DNA of 64,000 nucleotides from Macrostomum hystrix (taxonomy: Eukaryota > Platyhelminthes > Macrostomidae). The stretch is from positions 5,811,001 through 5,875,000 of the forward strand of contig CATNEN010000038.1 of NCBI GenBank assembly GCA_950097015.1, written 5' to 3'. The notes under the pieces were generated by a model. The model ran no database searches. It was given only the letters and a program-made list of their open reading frames with translations, and had not been told where the DNA came from. The position numbers were made by a program, and so were the translations under genes. Within the stretch, counting starts at the first letter, position 1; every line of letters starts with the position of its first letter. Of this stretch, positions 43,601-54,764 are shown one piece after another.

Positions 43601-46600
43601 GCCTGAGGAGACAACTGCCTGAGGAGACAACTGCCTGAGGAGACAACTGCCTGAGGAGACAACTGCCTGAGGAGACAACTGCCTGAGGAGACAACTGCCT
43701 GAGGAGATAACTGCCTGAGGAGACAACTGCCTGAGGAGATAACTGCCTGAGGAGACAACTGCCTGAGGAGACAACTATCTGAGGAGACAACTATCTGAGG
43801 AGACAACTGAGGAGACAACTGCCTGAGGAGACAACTGCCTGAGGAGACAACTGCCTGAGGAGACAACTGCCTGAGGAGATAACTGAGGAGACAACTGAGG
43901 AGACAACTGCCTGAGGAGATAACTGCCTGAGGAGATAACTGCCTGAGGAGATAACTGAGGAGACAACTGAGGAGACAACTGCCTGAGGAGATAACTGCCT
44001 GAGGAGATAACTGAGGAGACAACTGAGGAGACAACTGCCTGAGGAGATAACTGCCTGAGGAGACAACTGCCTGAGGAGACAACTATCTGAGGAGACAACT
44101 GAGGAGACAACTGCCTGAGGAGACAACTGCCTGAGGAGACAACTGCCTGAGGAGACAACTGCCTGAGGAGATAACTGCCTGAGGAGACAACTGCCTGAGG
44201 AGACAACTGCCTGAGGAGACAACTGCCTGAGGAGACAACTGCCTGAGGAGATAACTGCCTGAGGAGACAACTGCCTGAGGAGATAACTGCCTGAGGAGAC
44301 AACTGCCTGAGGAGACAACTATCTGAGGAGACAACTATCTGAGGAGACAACTGAGGAGACAACTGCCTGAGGAGACAACTGCCTGAGGAGACAACTGCCT
44401 GAGGAGACAACTGCCTGAGGAGATAACTGAGGAGACAACTGAGGAGACAACTGCCTGAGGAGATAACTGCCTGAGGAGATAACTGAGGAGACAACTGAGG
44501 AGACAACTGCCTGAGGAGATAACTGCCTGAGGAGATAACTGAGGAGACAACTGAGGAGACAACTGCCTGAGGAGATAACTGCCTGAGGAGACAACTGCCT
44601 GAGGAGACAACTATCTGAGGAGACAACTGAGGAGACAACTGCCTGAGGAGACAACTGCCTGAGGAGATAACTGAGGAGACAACTGAGGAGACAACTGCCT
44701 GAGGAGACAACTGCCTGAGGAGACAACTGCCTGAGGAGATTACTGCCTGAGGAGATAACTGAGGAGACAACTGCCTGAGGAGACAGCTATCTGAGGAGAC
44801 AACTGCCTGAGGAGACAACTATCTGAGGAGACAACTGCCTGAGGAGACAACTATCTGAGGAGACAACTGAGGAGACAACTGCCTGAGGAGATAACTGTCT
44901 GAGGCTGTCTAAACTGTCTGTATTCCAGAACTGCCTGAAGAGACAACAGGCAGGCAGAAACTTTCTAGGAAGACACAAGAAAGTTAAAAACAGGAGCCAC
45001 TTACCTTGCAGTTCTTGTTCGGCAAAGTCTGTGCTTTCAGCCTAGTCTCGTATTCATCCACAGCGCTTAGAAACAGCTTAGTAACCAACTGGCCGTCCTC
45101 CCAGCTACAGTCTGAGTAGGGCAGGCCGGCCCATTTGCAGTAATAGTCAGAGTAGCCACCGGCTGGCGCCTTGGAGTGTGCCACTATCCGCTCCACCTGA
45201 CGGTGCTCAGCGAGGAGGTTCTCGTTCACTTCCTCGTGATAGTTGAAGCTCTCCAGCTCCTCTGGCGTGGCCGTCCTCTTCCACTCTCTGATCTCTTCGA
45301 TGCGCTGTTTGAAGTTTAAAATCTTTTTCAAGCCGTCCACGCATTTCTGGGCCAGCGAGTCCATGGACTCCCAGGTGTTGTGCAGGTGCGACCAGCCGCG
45401 CCATTTAATAAAGAATTGCACATCGCCGTCCTCTTTGCTGGCATCGAAGCCTTCGTTGGGATCTCGCTCCTCTAGCACATTGTAGAAGGTTGTCTTGTCT
45501 CCGGTGGCGCCCTGGAGTCAACGTTATAATTAAAAATACTTTAGCTCAGCATGCTATTCACACTGAATAACGGTCCCCGCTGGCTGTAGAGCGGCCCTAG
45601 AACAATTCTACCCCAGATTTTTATACCCCAAATCTACCCGCTATGGTCACTTGATTCAGTGCCTGCGAATTGAAGGAGCTGTCTATGGCCCATAGTGTTC
45701 CCGGCAATGCTGAAGAAGCTGTGGAGCTATTCCTGACTCAGTTACTGAACGCATAGTCCCACGACTGGAAAGATCGAGGAATTCCCAATCAACTGAAGGA
45801 GAAAGAATTGCTTCTCATCGAAGTAATCAAGAATTGCCCATAGAAGCGGTGCCGATTGCGAATCGGCGTCACTTAAAAGACACAGTTTACCTGTACAGCA
45901 TGTCCCACTTTGCAGGCACTCTGCGCACTCTGTGGAAGCAAAGACGACAGAATGACTATGGGTATTTTAACAGTAGGGCTACCAAGCCATTTTGCCGCCC
46001 GATTTCTCCCCCCCCTTAAAATGTTTTTGGCAGCACCCGAATGCTAACAGCGTTGGGTGGTGACTGATTGGTTGACAGACTTGGCGATGGTGCACTGTGG
46101 TTGAGCTGCGCCTAATATTGAGGCTTGATCAGTGAAATTGGAGAAATTCGCGTCAGGGTGTCCATAGTGGCCTTTTTCCACCTGTTGTAGCCCTTGAAGG
46201 TCCAGCAGTCCGTCTAGATAAAGGTCGGTGACTCGGGTGACATGCTCATAAATTTTAAAGGCTTTGAAGGCCGCACTGAGGCGCAGTGCTAATTTGTGCA
46301 TAGGGGTGTATGAAATACAATAGCGCTTCTGTGAAAAAGCAAACATTCGACCAGAACCGTTGAATATCTGGACGGTCTGAAGGACTGGCAACTTGATTCC
46401 TTTGTCATAAGATGCGCAACAAAAGGTTGGCCTGTTCTTGAGTTTCGTGTGCTTGCACACAAAAAATTGTCAAGGGGTGGGAAATTTCCGTTGGTAGTTC
46501 TACTGTTGAATGATTGACAAAGGCTGCTCTTCAGCCACTGGGTTTGAGGGCGTTAAAGGTTAAAAAGGTTCTGCAAGGTGTTAGAGGCCCAATTCAATGC

Positions 46601-49600
46601 CCAGGACCAAAGCTTACCTTGCGACCAACTCGATAATTCAGCACCCGCTCGATTCCTTCAGCATCTTCCATCGGTGGCGGCGCCAGTAAGTCCGATTGCG
46701 ACAGCTGGGTTTCAGTCTCCTGGTAGGGCTCGCCATCAGAGTCCGCCTCGTTGTCGTGTTGGGAATCATCCGAGTCGCTGCAGAGAGGATAATAAAGCGC
46801 ATGGAGATGCCTCTAGCTTTGACTAAAGCTGGCTTATGTGGTGAAGCCAAGAAAATTATTAAAAGGTGAGATTGACAACAGTTAAAAAGCAATCTGGGAA
46901 ATAAACTAGCAAATTAATCTACCCGTGACAACATGCAAGGCTGTATAGATTATAACTAATCTATAGCATCTACAAACAAAAATGAGGACATATATATCTA
47001 ACAAAACAAAATCTGACTAGATAGGCCTGTAACACGATTGAGACAGGGTGTCCGGTTAAATCATACATTTAAATATGAAATTTAGAGATTAGTAAAGCGA
47101 TAAAGCTTTGTAGGATAGATTACAAATCGGTGCATATACTCGTAGTTTTATCGATATGAAAGGCAATAAAGGAAATAACGAGCGAATTATTAACATTTTT
47201 CAATACACGTTCAAGTTACAGACGTTACATTTTCTTATCAAAGCGAATGGCTCTGCATGCTATAAGCAAATGCAGAATATTTTGTAAAAGCTGTAATCAT
47301 TATTTATTACTGACAAAGTGAAGCAGTAATCACTGATCTACAGCCATTCACCTGTGATAATCACTGATCTACAGCTATTCACCTGTGATAATCACTAAAC
47401 TGCAGCCATTCATCTGTGATAATCACTGATCTACAGCCATTCACCTGTGATAATCACTAAACTACAGCCATTCACCTGTGATAATCACTGATCTACAGCT
47501 ATTCATCTGTGAGAATCACTGATCTACAGCCATTCACCTGTGATAATCACTAAACTACAGCCATTCACCTGTGAGAATCACTGATCTACATCCATTCACC
47601 TGTGATAATCACTGATCTACAGCTATACACCTGTGATAATCACTGAACTACAGCCATTCACCTGTGATAATCACTGATCTACAGCTATTCATCTGTGAGA
47701 ATCACTGATCTACAGCCATTCACCTGTGATAATCACTGATCTACAGCCATTCACCTGTGATAATCACTAAACTACAGCCATTCACCTGTAATAATCACTG
47801 ATCTACATCCATTCACCTGTGATAATCACTGATCTACAGCTATTCATCTGTGATAATCACTGAACTACAGTCATTCACCTGTGATAATCACTGATCTACA
47901 GCTATTCATCTGGGATAATCACTGATCTACAGCTATTCATCTGGGATAATCACTGATCTACAGCTATTCATCTGTGAGAATCACTGATCTACAGCCATTC
48001 ACCTGAGATAATCACTGATCTACAGCCATTCACCTGTGATAATCACTGATCTACAGCTATTCATCTGTGAGAATCACTGATCTACAGCCATTCACCTGTG
48101 ATAATCACTGATCTACAGCCATTCACCTGTGATAATCACTAAACTACAGCCATTCACCTGTAATAATCACTGATCTACATCCATTCACCTGTGATAATCA
48201 CTGATCTACAGCTATTCATCTGTGATAATCACTGAACTACAGTCATTCACCTGTGATAATCACTGATCTACAGCTATTCATCTGGGATAATCACTGATCT
48301 ACAGCTATTCATCTGGGATAATCACTGATCTACAGCTATTCATCTGTGATAATCACTGATCTACAGCCATTCACCTGAGATAATCACTGATCTACAGCCA
48401 TTCACCTGGGATAATCACTGATCTACAGCTATTCGTCTGTCATAAGTTGACAAACAAATTGATTTGCTGACCCAAATAGAGGAAAAGGAAGTACGAGAAA
48501 AAAAGAGGCAAATCTGTCTAAACTTTCTCATCCCACCAAACCCGGCACCAGCAACTCGTTGAGCGCGCGCGGTTTCTAACGAAAGACTCATTCCAGAAGC
48601 ACAGAATAAGCGAACATTTTTGTTGGAGGTTTAAAAACAAACTAATTTCAGAAGCGGCGGAAGAGCTAGTTGGTAGGCTGAAGTGAGGGATCAGCTAATT
48701 TTCAGGCATCCAAAGCGGACAGGCCCCAATATCCCACCTCTTATGATCAGCGGCTTTCTTGTCGCTCAAGCTGTGAGAAGAAAACTTTCTCAGCGGCCTC
48801 AGCGTTGCTTCGGAGGCGCCCCTGCGTTAGAAATGAAGGCGCGGCGGTGGCGCGAATGGTATTTCATTGTTAATTATTTATTTAAAAACAATATATTAAG
48901 CAATTTAATTTTGAACCAATTTGCTAGGCTTTTGGCACATCTTCTGCAACGAATTTAAACGTAACTAATGGGAATTTAAATGCCTGCAGTTTGCAGATTC
49001 TGACTTAGAGGTCACGAGTTCGAATCTAGTGTCCCTGATAATGACACTGGCTTCACCATTGCTTCAGTTAAACAAAAACAGGAAACTCATACAAAATCCA
49101 AAATGCCTACTATAAGTAGGCTTGACAGATATTCAGTGAAAACAAAACTGAATAAAAACAAGCCAGGGATCACACTGACCTGATCTCTGCCCGGCGACCG
49201 CCGCTGCCGCCACTGCGTCGCGCACCAGCAGCCTGACGCGGAGGAGCGTCGGTGGCTGTGCGCAGCATTGGGTGCAGCTTGTTGCTCGGCTTCAACTGCC
49301 CGCTAGAGCTGGCGGATCGCTGCTGACTCGGCTGCGACCGGCGTGACACGGCGCTCCCTCTGTAGCCGTTGTTGACACCGCTCTCGGAGCCGCCCGAATC
49401 CTGATCGTCGTAGTCTTTGTCGTCATCCGCGGCATCCTCGCCGGATGAGGACAACTCGCGGTAGCTGCGAACCCGGCTGCCGCTGCGTCGGGAGCGAAGC
49501 TGCCGCTTTTTCTGAGAAGACGACGATGCAGCCGAGACGGCGGCTCCCCGACGTCGCTTTCTGGCCGTCGCCGGAGTCGGCGATGATGACGACGATGATG

Positions 49601-52600
49601 AAGACGACGAGTCGTCATCATCTGAGGAGGCAGCCGCGCCGGCGCGACCGTCGCTAGAATCGTCATCGTCGCTATCGGATAGGGTGAATGTGACGCCGCG
49701 ACGCCGCCGCTTGCCATCGCCGGCCGTGGTGGAACTGCCGCGTCTGCGACGCTTTCTTTGCGTCGACGATGAAGCCGGCGCCGCCGACAAACGTTCGCTG
49801 ATGTCGTCATCGTCGTCGTCGTCTTGATCGCCGCCGCCTCGACCGACAGCTAGCCTGGCTGGCTCTCTCCGACTGCGGCCAGAGCGGCGGACGCCCCATA
49901 GCTCGGGGTCGTCGTCGATGGCCGCCCGTAGCGAACCGCCGCCGCCGCCACTAGGATGAGCCAATGGCAACGCGTAGCAACATAAAATCTATTGAGCTCA
50001 AAGTCAATTGCTATCAAAGGATTTATTAACTAACCTAGTTCCACTTTTGCTGTGTCGCTGAGCAGGCTTGGATGAAGCATGCGACGGCCTGCGCTGCTGC
50101 TGCTGACGTTTGGACGACTCGGATGTTGATGAAGCCGCAGCTGGCGACGAGGACACGCTGCTGCCCGCGTCCTCCATCTGCGGCTTCCGCTGCTGATCCT
50201 CTTCGCTGTCGCTGCTGAGTCTGCCGCGTCGCCTGCCACCGCCGGCAGGCTTTGAGATGCTTGGCTTCGCCTTTTGTTGTAGCTGCTGCTTGTGACCCAC
50301 AGACGGTCGCTTAGGCGGCGGTTGATCGCTACTGCTGCCATCGTCGGAATGCTTCAAAGAATGATCTTCGTCATCCGAGCTGTCGGTTTCGCCAGCGGCA
50401 GCGGCGGCTGCTGCAGCTGCTGCTGCCGCTGACGCTTTAGCAGAGGTAGCGGCTGCGTCTTCGTCACTAAAAAATGTGCGAGAAATATGATGCACTTACA
50501 TTAACAAAACCGATTACAGCTAGCAAATTCAGTTGCGCCAAACGTGTGGAGAAAGTGTTAGAGTCGAAGCTAATGCTCGGCGCTTACAAAGGTCCACTGT
50601 TCAGTCCATGGACTGGGCAGCACCACACCCTCACTTTATACACTAGTTAATGTCACGAAACACTAGGCTACAACGTTTCGTATTACAGCCGACCCACCGA
50701 AAGATAGAGGATTACAGCACACCAACTGAAGGATTGAAGGATTACAGCAATAATAAGCAATTAGAAATAATAAGCATTAATTACAGCAATTAGCAATAAT
50801 TGGAGGTAATCCTGCTGTAATCCTCCAATCCCACTGAAGGATTGGAGGATTACAGCAGACCCACTGAAGGATTGGAGGATTACAGCAGACCCACTAAATG
50901 ATTGGAGGATTACAGCATACCTACTGAAGGATTAGAGGATTAAAGCACTTAGAGAATCTTACTGCGATTCTGGTTTGGGATCCAAACGGCCCAAGAAGGC
51001 TGTCTGACGTCGTGACAACTGTGATTCTAATTAGGGATCTTAATATGATTCTGGTAAGGGATCTTACTGTGATGCTGTTTAGGGATCTTACTGCGATTCT
51101 GGCCACAGCTTTAGCTGCTGATCGGGTTATTGCTTTTAAACATGGGTAAACTTTCTCCACAGATATCACAGGAAGTCGAGAAGGTACAAATCAGAGGTTT
51201 TACTTCGTTGGACGTCAGACCAGATGATTAAGAAAATTAAGCAATTGTGATAATTTCACATTAAGAACTTAAGAAGACACTATCGCTGAACTATTTCTAG
51301 GGCAAAAACGAAATATTAAAAACGTATCGACAATACGAGGGGTGATCGAAAAGTTCTGCAACGTACTCTCCTGTAGCCGTTTCTACTGCACCAAATAAAC
51401 TGAAATCTGACACACTTGTTCAGAATTTCGATTTTTCCTTCCTTGTAGAGTTTCAATAGATTTCGCTAATTAGTTTGCAATTTTACTGGGCACAAACCAA
51501 TTCCTGTTTTTAGCCTGTACATGGAATCGTCAAAAGACTATATTCGATTCTACATATATATGCGCATGCAGCTAGGCAAAAAAGCTGTGGAAATACACGC
51601 TGACTTAGTTTCTGTATTGACTGAAGCTGCGCCGTCATTTGACACCGTCGCGCGCTGGATGCGCCACTTCTCTGACGGGCGGACGGGCGCCAAAGACGAG
51701 AGTCGGTCTGGACGACCTCGGACATCCGTGACCGAAGCATCAGTGGCCCGTGTGGACGCGATTGTGCAGGAGGATCGCAGCGTGACACTGAGATTCCTTG
51801 ACTACGAGCTTGGTGTCAGCTATGGAAGCGCCCACACCATCATGCATGAGCAGCTGGGCCGCTCCAAGACCTGCGCCCGCTGGGTGCCGCACCTGCTCAC
51901 AGTTGACCAGCGCGCTGAGCGCATGCGCATCTGCCGCTTGTGGCTGGAGATGTTCAAACCAAACGGCCCAAGAAGCCTGTCTGACGTCGTGACAGGCGAC
52001 GAATGTTGGATTTCGTTCTTCACGATGAAGGACAAGCAGTCCAACATGGTCTGGCTGACCGAAGATGAGCCCAGGCCCTGAAGTCCTGAAGACGGGGTTC
52101 TGAAGCAGGAAGAGAATATTCAACATTTTCTTCAAAATTTTCTCTCAGGGCGTCGTGGCGGTCGACATTCTTCCTGAGAGCAGCACGGTGACTGCCAAGT
52201 ATAACACTGAAACGGTGCTGCCGGCTGTGCTTGAGGAGAGGCGGCAGCGGGCGAGAACTCGGCATGGTGCCAGGCTGCTGCTGCACCACGACAATGCGGC
52301 ACCCCACACTGCAGCTGCAACTCAGGTCTTCCTGGAACAGCAAGGAGTTCAGCTGCTGCCCCACCCGCCCTACTCACCAGACCTCGCACCCTGCGACTTC
52401 TGGCTGTTCCCGAAATTAAAATCTGCCATCTCTGGGAGGCCGTTTTCTCGCATCCAAGACATGGCAAGAGTGGTCAAATCAGAACTAGAGAGACTGCCCG
52501 CATCAGAGTACCATAGCTGCTTCCAGGCTGGGTGGATGCACATGCATCGGTGCATTGAAGCTGAGGGGAAGTACTTCGAGGGAATGAGACACTAAATCTG

Positions 52601-53365
52601 TGCTCCAGATTTCTCTGGACTTTGTAATGACATAACTTGCAAAACTTTTTGAACACCCCTTGTACAGACATTGCAGCTTTAATAAGGCAGACAATCTCAC
52701 AATATTTAGCCAACTATAAACAACTAGATAAATATCAGGTATAATACATATATAAGACTAGCCTTTTTGTATTAAATATTATAAGCTTATACTTAAACCT
52801 GTACGCTGTGCTAATTAAATACAGAACTCACCACCAGTAGTTCAACACCTTAGGTGGCTAATAATAATATAAATAAGTATATCTAATTTAATTATAACCA
52901 AAAAATCTAAACATTAATCTGAATAATCTAAATACAAAAACAAAATACTAATCACCACCTTAGGTGGCGCCAACCTACTTGCCTAACATTAGTCAGGAAA
53001 AGCACAATGGTTTTTTCATGCCTTTTAGTTTTTTAGATAATTTTTTAGAAAATTTTAAGAGACAAAAGAGCAGTATATGCCAGTCTTAGTTTATTGGAAT
53101 TGTATGCTAGATTTTGAGAATTAAAAAAGTTGCCATCTGAGCTTTAGAACAAGAAGAAGTAAAAGCAAAAATGTATCAGTAAAACAAAAACACATTCATG
53201 GGAATAAACTTACTCATCTTCTTTCTTCTCTGAGTCACCATGCTTGCCAAACAAATTTGGGTTAAAATCCGCGATATCCAACTACAATTATTATTTCATT
53301 GCAAATTAATCAGGTATATATAATAATAATTTATATTAATAATAAAAAGTACTTACAAGGGACAT
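37680..53365 (-). CDS. CHD1: CHD1 chromodomain ATP-dependent chromatin remodeller
   Basis: Twelve exons: 53365-53357, 53281-53214, 50466-50035, 49950-49180, 46777-46618, 45511-45005, 43276-42905, 41946-41018, 40511-40154, 40061-39819, 39726-39104, 38616-37680. All junctions are GT-AG and in phase; the sum is 5409 nt (1802 codons plus stop; human CHD1 has 1710). The N-terminal 450 residues are acidic and Ser/Ala/Lys-rich. Paired chromodomains follow at about 470-630 ([33 protein letters not shown]). Snf2 ATPase motifs: DEMGLGKT (Lys near 707), DEAH (808-811), [18 protein letters not shown] and HRIGQ. The SANT-SLIDE region is in the 39726-39104 exon ([18 protein letters not shown]). A C-terminal CHCT (DUF4208) domain is in the last exon ([18 protein letters not shown]), then a His-rich tail. 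Orthologues slide nucleosomes in transcribed genes; the chromodomains bind H3K4me3 in vertebrates. Introns carry arrays, SINEs and a mariner. Confidence 0.96.
38653..39030 (+). mobile_element. SINE family A in the last CHD1 intron (best full-length copy)
   Basis: Complete: head GGTCGGTGGCAGAGCGGTTA, B-box region GATTCGATTCCACGG, body with GGGGCGCGGCCGCGGAGAGA, CACTGCCTGACGATGAGAAA and GCCTCCTCGCTAAATGCTGC, and a 3' end CCCGCAGCCCTCCTG with an ATTATTATT tail. It fills most of intron 38617-39103 and is antisense to CHD1. The D-arm-like word resembles Leu/Ser tRNAs. Confidence 0.92.
40545..40990. repeat. 30-bp minisatellite in a CHD1 intron, about 15 copies
   Basis: Units with CTGTAACTGTGACAGCTGTC and ATCATTGGAT. 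The array fills almost all of intron 40512-41017 and diverges toward the 5' splice-site end (CTGGGTTAT variants). Confidence 0.95.
42090..42840. repeat. 30-bp and 49-bp composite minisatellite in a CHD1 intron
   Basis: 42090-42600 is a 30-bp unit (CTGTACTCAAACAGTGTCTC + GGCACTTTAA) interspersed with a second type (CGAACAGTATCGGAGCATTT). From 42600 the two types fuse into a 49-bp unit repeated about five times (CAGAGTCACAGCACTC with CAGTATCGGAGCACTC). Intron 41947-42904. Confidence 0.93.
43350..44910. repeat. 16/12-bp minisatellite in a CHD1 intron, about 1.56 kb
   Basis: Two unit types alternate: 16 bp (ACTGCCTGAGGAGACA, with ATCT or GATA variants) and 12 bp lacking GCCT (ACTGAGGAGACA). A higher-order block recurs: two ACTATCT units, one 12-bp unit, then a run of GCCT units (near 43555, 43771 and 44327). 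It makes up about 90 percent of intron 43277-45004 and generates long spurious minus-strand ORFs. Confidence 0.95.
45512..46617 (-). other. CHD1 intron with a possible decayed insert
   Basis: No tandem array here, unlike neighbouring introns. A 138-codon minus-strand ORF at 46044-46460 has no recognisable domain, and the plus strand at 45660-45930 has broken, protein-like stretches. It may be the remains of a mobile element, unidentified. Confidence 0.4.
47327..48440. repeat. 31-bp minisatellite in a CHD1 intron, about 36 copies
   Basis: Units with GATAATCACTGATCTACAGC and CATTCACCTGT. CTATTCATCTG and CACTAAACTAC variants recur in blocks, and a segment of several hundred bp appears twice (about 47640-47950 and 48020-48310), which implies higher-order duplication. 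Inside intron 46778-49179. Confidence 0.95.
48441..49179. other. Remainder of the CHD1 intron after the 31-bp array
   Basis: No exon supported. GAGTTCGAATCTAG near 49017 resembles a tRNA B box, possibly an old SINE fragment. Confidence 0.4.
50577..50650 (-). mobile_element. SINE family B fragment
   Basis: Contains GTTCAGTCCATGGACTGGGC with flanking CACACCCTCACTTTATA, matching the 3' part of family B. In the second CHD1 intron. Confidence 0.55.
50695..50945. repeat. 30-bp repeat in the second CHD1 intron
   Basis: About six units with CCACTGAAGGATTGGAGGAT and TACAGCAGAC, interrupted by an AATAAG/ATTAC-rich stretch and an inverted segment (GCTGTAATCCTCCAATCCCA). Confidence 0.85.
50982..51017 (+). 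mobile_element. 36-bp mariner fragment
   Basis: CCAAACGGCCCAAGAAG and TGTCTGACGTCGTGACA match the transposase region of the mariner copy about 970 bp downstream (about 51959-51994) with one mismatch and the same orientation. It is embedded in a short series of GGGATCTTA/TGATTCTGG units. Confidence 0.8.
51336..52662 (+). mobile_element. mariner element in the second CHD1 intron
   Basis: 1327 bp, flanked by TA (51334-51335 and 52663-52664). Terminal repeats of about 28 bp: CGAGGGGTGATCGAAAAGTT against CAAGGGGTGTTCAAAAAGTT. Antisense to CHD1 and distinct in sequence from the mariner at 22069. Confidence 0.93.
51521..52595 (+). pseudogene. mariner transposase (D,D34D), frameshifted
   Basis: The first ORF (51521-52081) has the HTH region and first catalytic Asp ([11 protein letters not shown]), ending at a TGA. 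The second (from about 52150, another frame) has [11 protein letters not shown] and [17 protein letters not shown]; 34 residues separate the second and third Asp, diagnostic for mariner. The break lies at 52080-52150. All three catalytic Asp survive, so inactivation may be recent. Confidence 0.92.
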
Positions 53366-53412
53366 CACAGTGTCTGTGTTAGCTCAAGCTGACAAAGTTT
53401 TCTAAAACAAAA
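53366..53412 (-). promoter_or_regulatory. CHD1 5' leader and probable trans-splice acceptor
   Basis: Minus strand ACTATTTTTGTTTTAG ends at 53402, leaving a 36-nt leader (53401-53366) before the ATG. The first coding exon has only three codons (Met-Ser-Leu) before GTAAGT. Confidence 0.5.
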
Positions 53413-54601
53413 ATAGTAATTATTTTAAGTATTAATGTCTGTGTTTTATGTATCTGTAAAATACACAAAAAATTGTTTAGAAAGTTTTCTATTTTGCAAT
53501 TTTCATAATTGCAACAGTCATATAGCAATATGTACAATATATAAAAGAAACAATATAAGCATACTTTTGTACTAATTGACACTTTCAGGATTCTAAACTA
53601 TTGCCAGAAATGATCTATATCCATGTGCCTCATACTAATAAAATATCATTGCTCACACTTACTGTTCAATGCAAATACAATGCAAGTGTCAATACCAGTT
53701 TGTTTAAAATTGTAATTTAGATGAACTTAAAGACAAAATATAAAACATTAAATTAATGCACTTGTATTTTTAGAAATCTGTATTTCTAAATTTGTTGCAT
53801 TTTTGAATGGCAATATACTTGCATAACAGTCTTTTGTATCCATTTAAGAGTCCGCAAATTAGGCCTATAGAAGGTTAACTAGAGTCTAGTCCCATTTTGA
53901 ATTTTCTTATGGCTTACTGCTAGCTAAGGTAAAAAATAACTAATCACTTATTCTTCTGCAAATTGAATGCAGAATGAATGATTAATTGTCAGAACTCAAG
54001 ATAGCTAAGTCTTTTTGTAACTAGACTAGCAAGCTAGCAATTTAACAAGGATTTCGATTTATATAAAAATATCACAAATTATTTTTTATATATTTGATTT
54101 TATCTTTCGAAATATTACTTAATATGCAGCGCATGTACCATTATATAAGCTAGATAGCTAATAGACCTATAGACACGTTCACGGTTGAATGCTAATCAAG
54201 TCTAAAGCGCAAGAAAAAAACTGGCGAGAAAAAATTCCAGCACCTTAAATACAACACAGTAATTCAGAGAATTAAATGCTCACTTTAATTATGCCTGCTA
54301 ACGTTATTAGAACGGTTTAAATGGTTTTTATACTATATTAGTATGCCGCTTAAAAATCCGAATCTATTAGCTTTAATACTTACACTTATGGTTAATATAG
54401 GATTATCAGAATGCACATTGAATTTTCACTTTTCAATTAATAAAGATTTACATGTTAACATAAATATATAGTTAAATGAAATTTACCATTTGCTGGACCT
54501 GACCTACTTCTATTTGGCTTCCCGTTTTCATAGCAGTAAAAACAATAATTGAGCAATCTAAGTTACTTTTTGTTATACAACATAAAACCGTAAGTTTTGC
54601 C
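53413..54601. other. AT-rich intergenic DNA upstream of CHD1
   Basis: No gene or array. The reading frames are short and full of Lys/Ile/Phe. Confidence 0.5.
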
Positions 54602-54764
54602 AAAAAAATCACCCGTATATACCGCCTAACGTGTATATACGGGTGCCTTTATGCGCTTAAAAAAGGCGGTCTATATCATGCTACGATATCATATAGCATG
54701 ATATGGACCGCCTTTTAGGCGGTTTTCGCCGTGTTCTATACCGCCTAACGTGTATATACGGGTG
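54602..54764. repeat. Cluster of palindromes
   Basis: CACCCGTATATAC (54610-54622) pairs perfectly with GTATATACGGGTG (54633-54645). A 23-bp arm at 54661-54683 (AAAAGGCGGTC...GCTA) pairs with 54694-54716 with one mismatch. TATACCGCCTAACGTGTATA with ACGGGTG occurs at 54618-54645 and again, 28 bp identical, at 54737-54764. The block probably is a small palindromic MITE, or nested pair, at the end of the larger foldback element. Confidence 0.85.

Noticed and set aside
43191-44978. Long minus-strand ORFs up to 347 codons (Ser-Pro-Gln-Ala-Val repeats)
   Set aside because: They lie wholly within the 16/12-bp intronic array and between two CHD1 exons with matching phase.
46044-46460. 138-codon ORF inside a CHD1 intron
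   Set aside because: Not recognised and not in the exon chain; kept only as a possible decayed insert.
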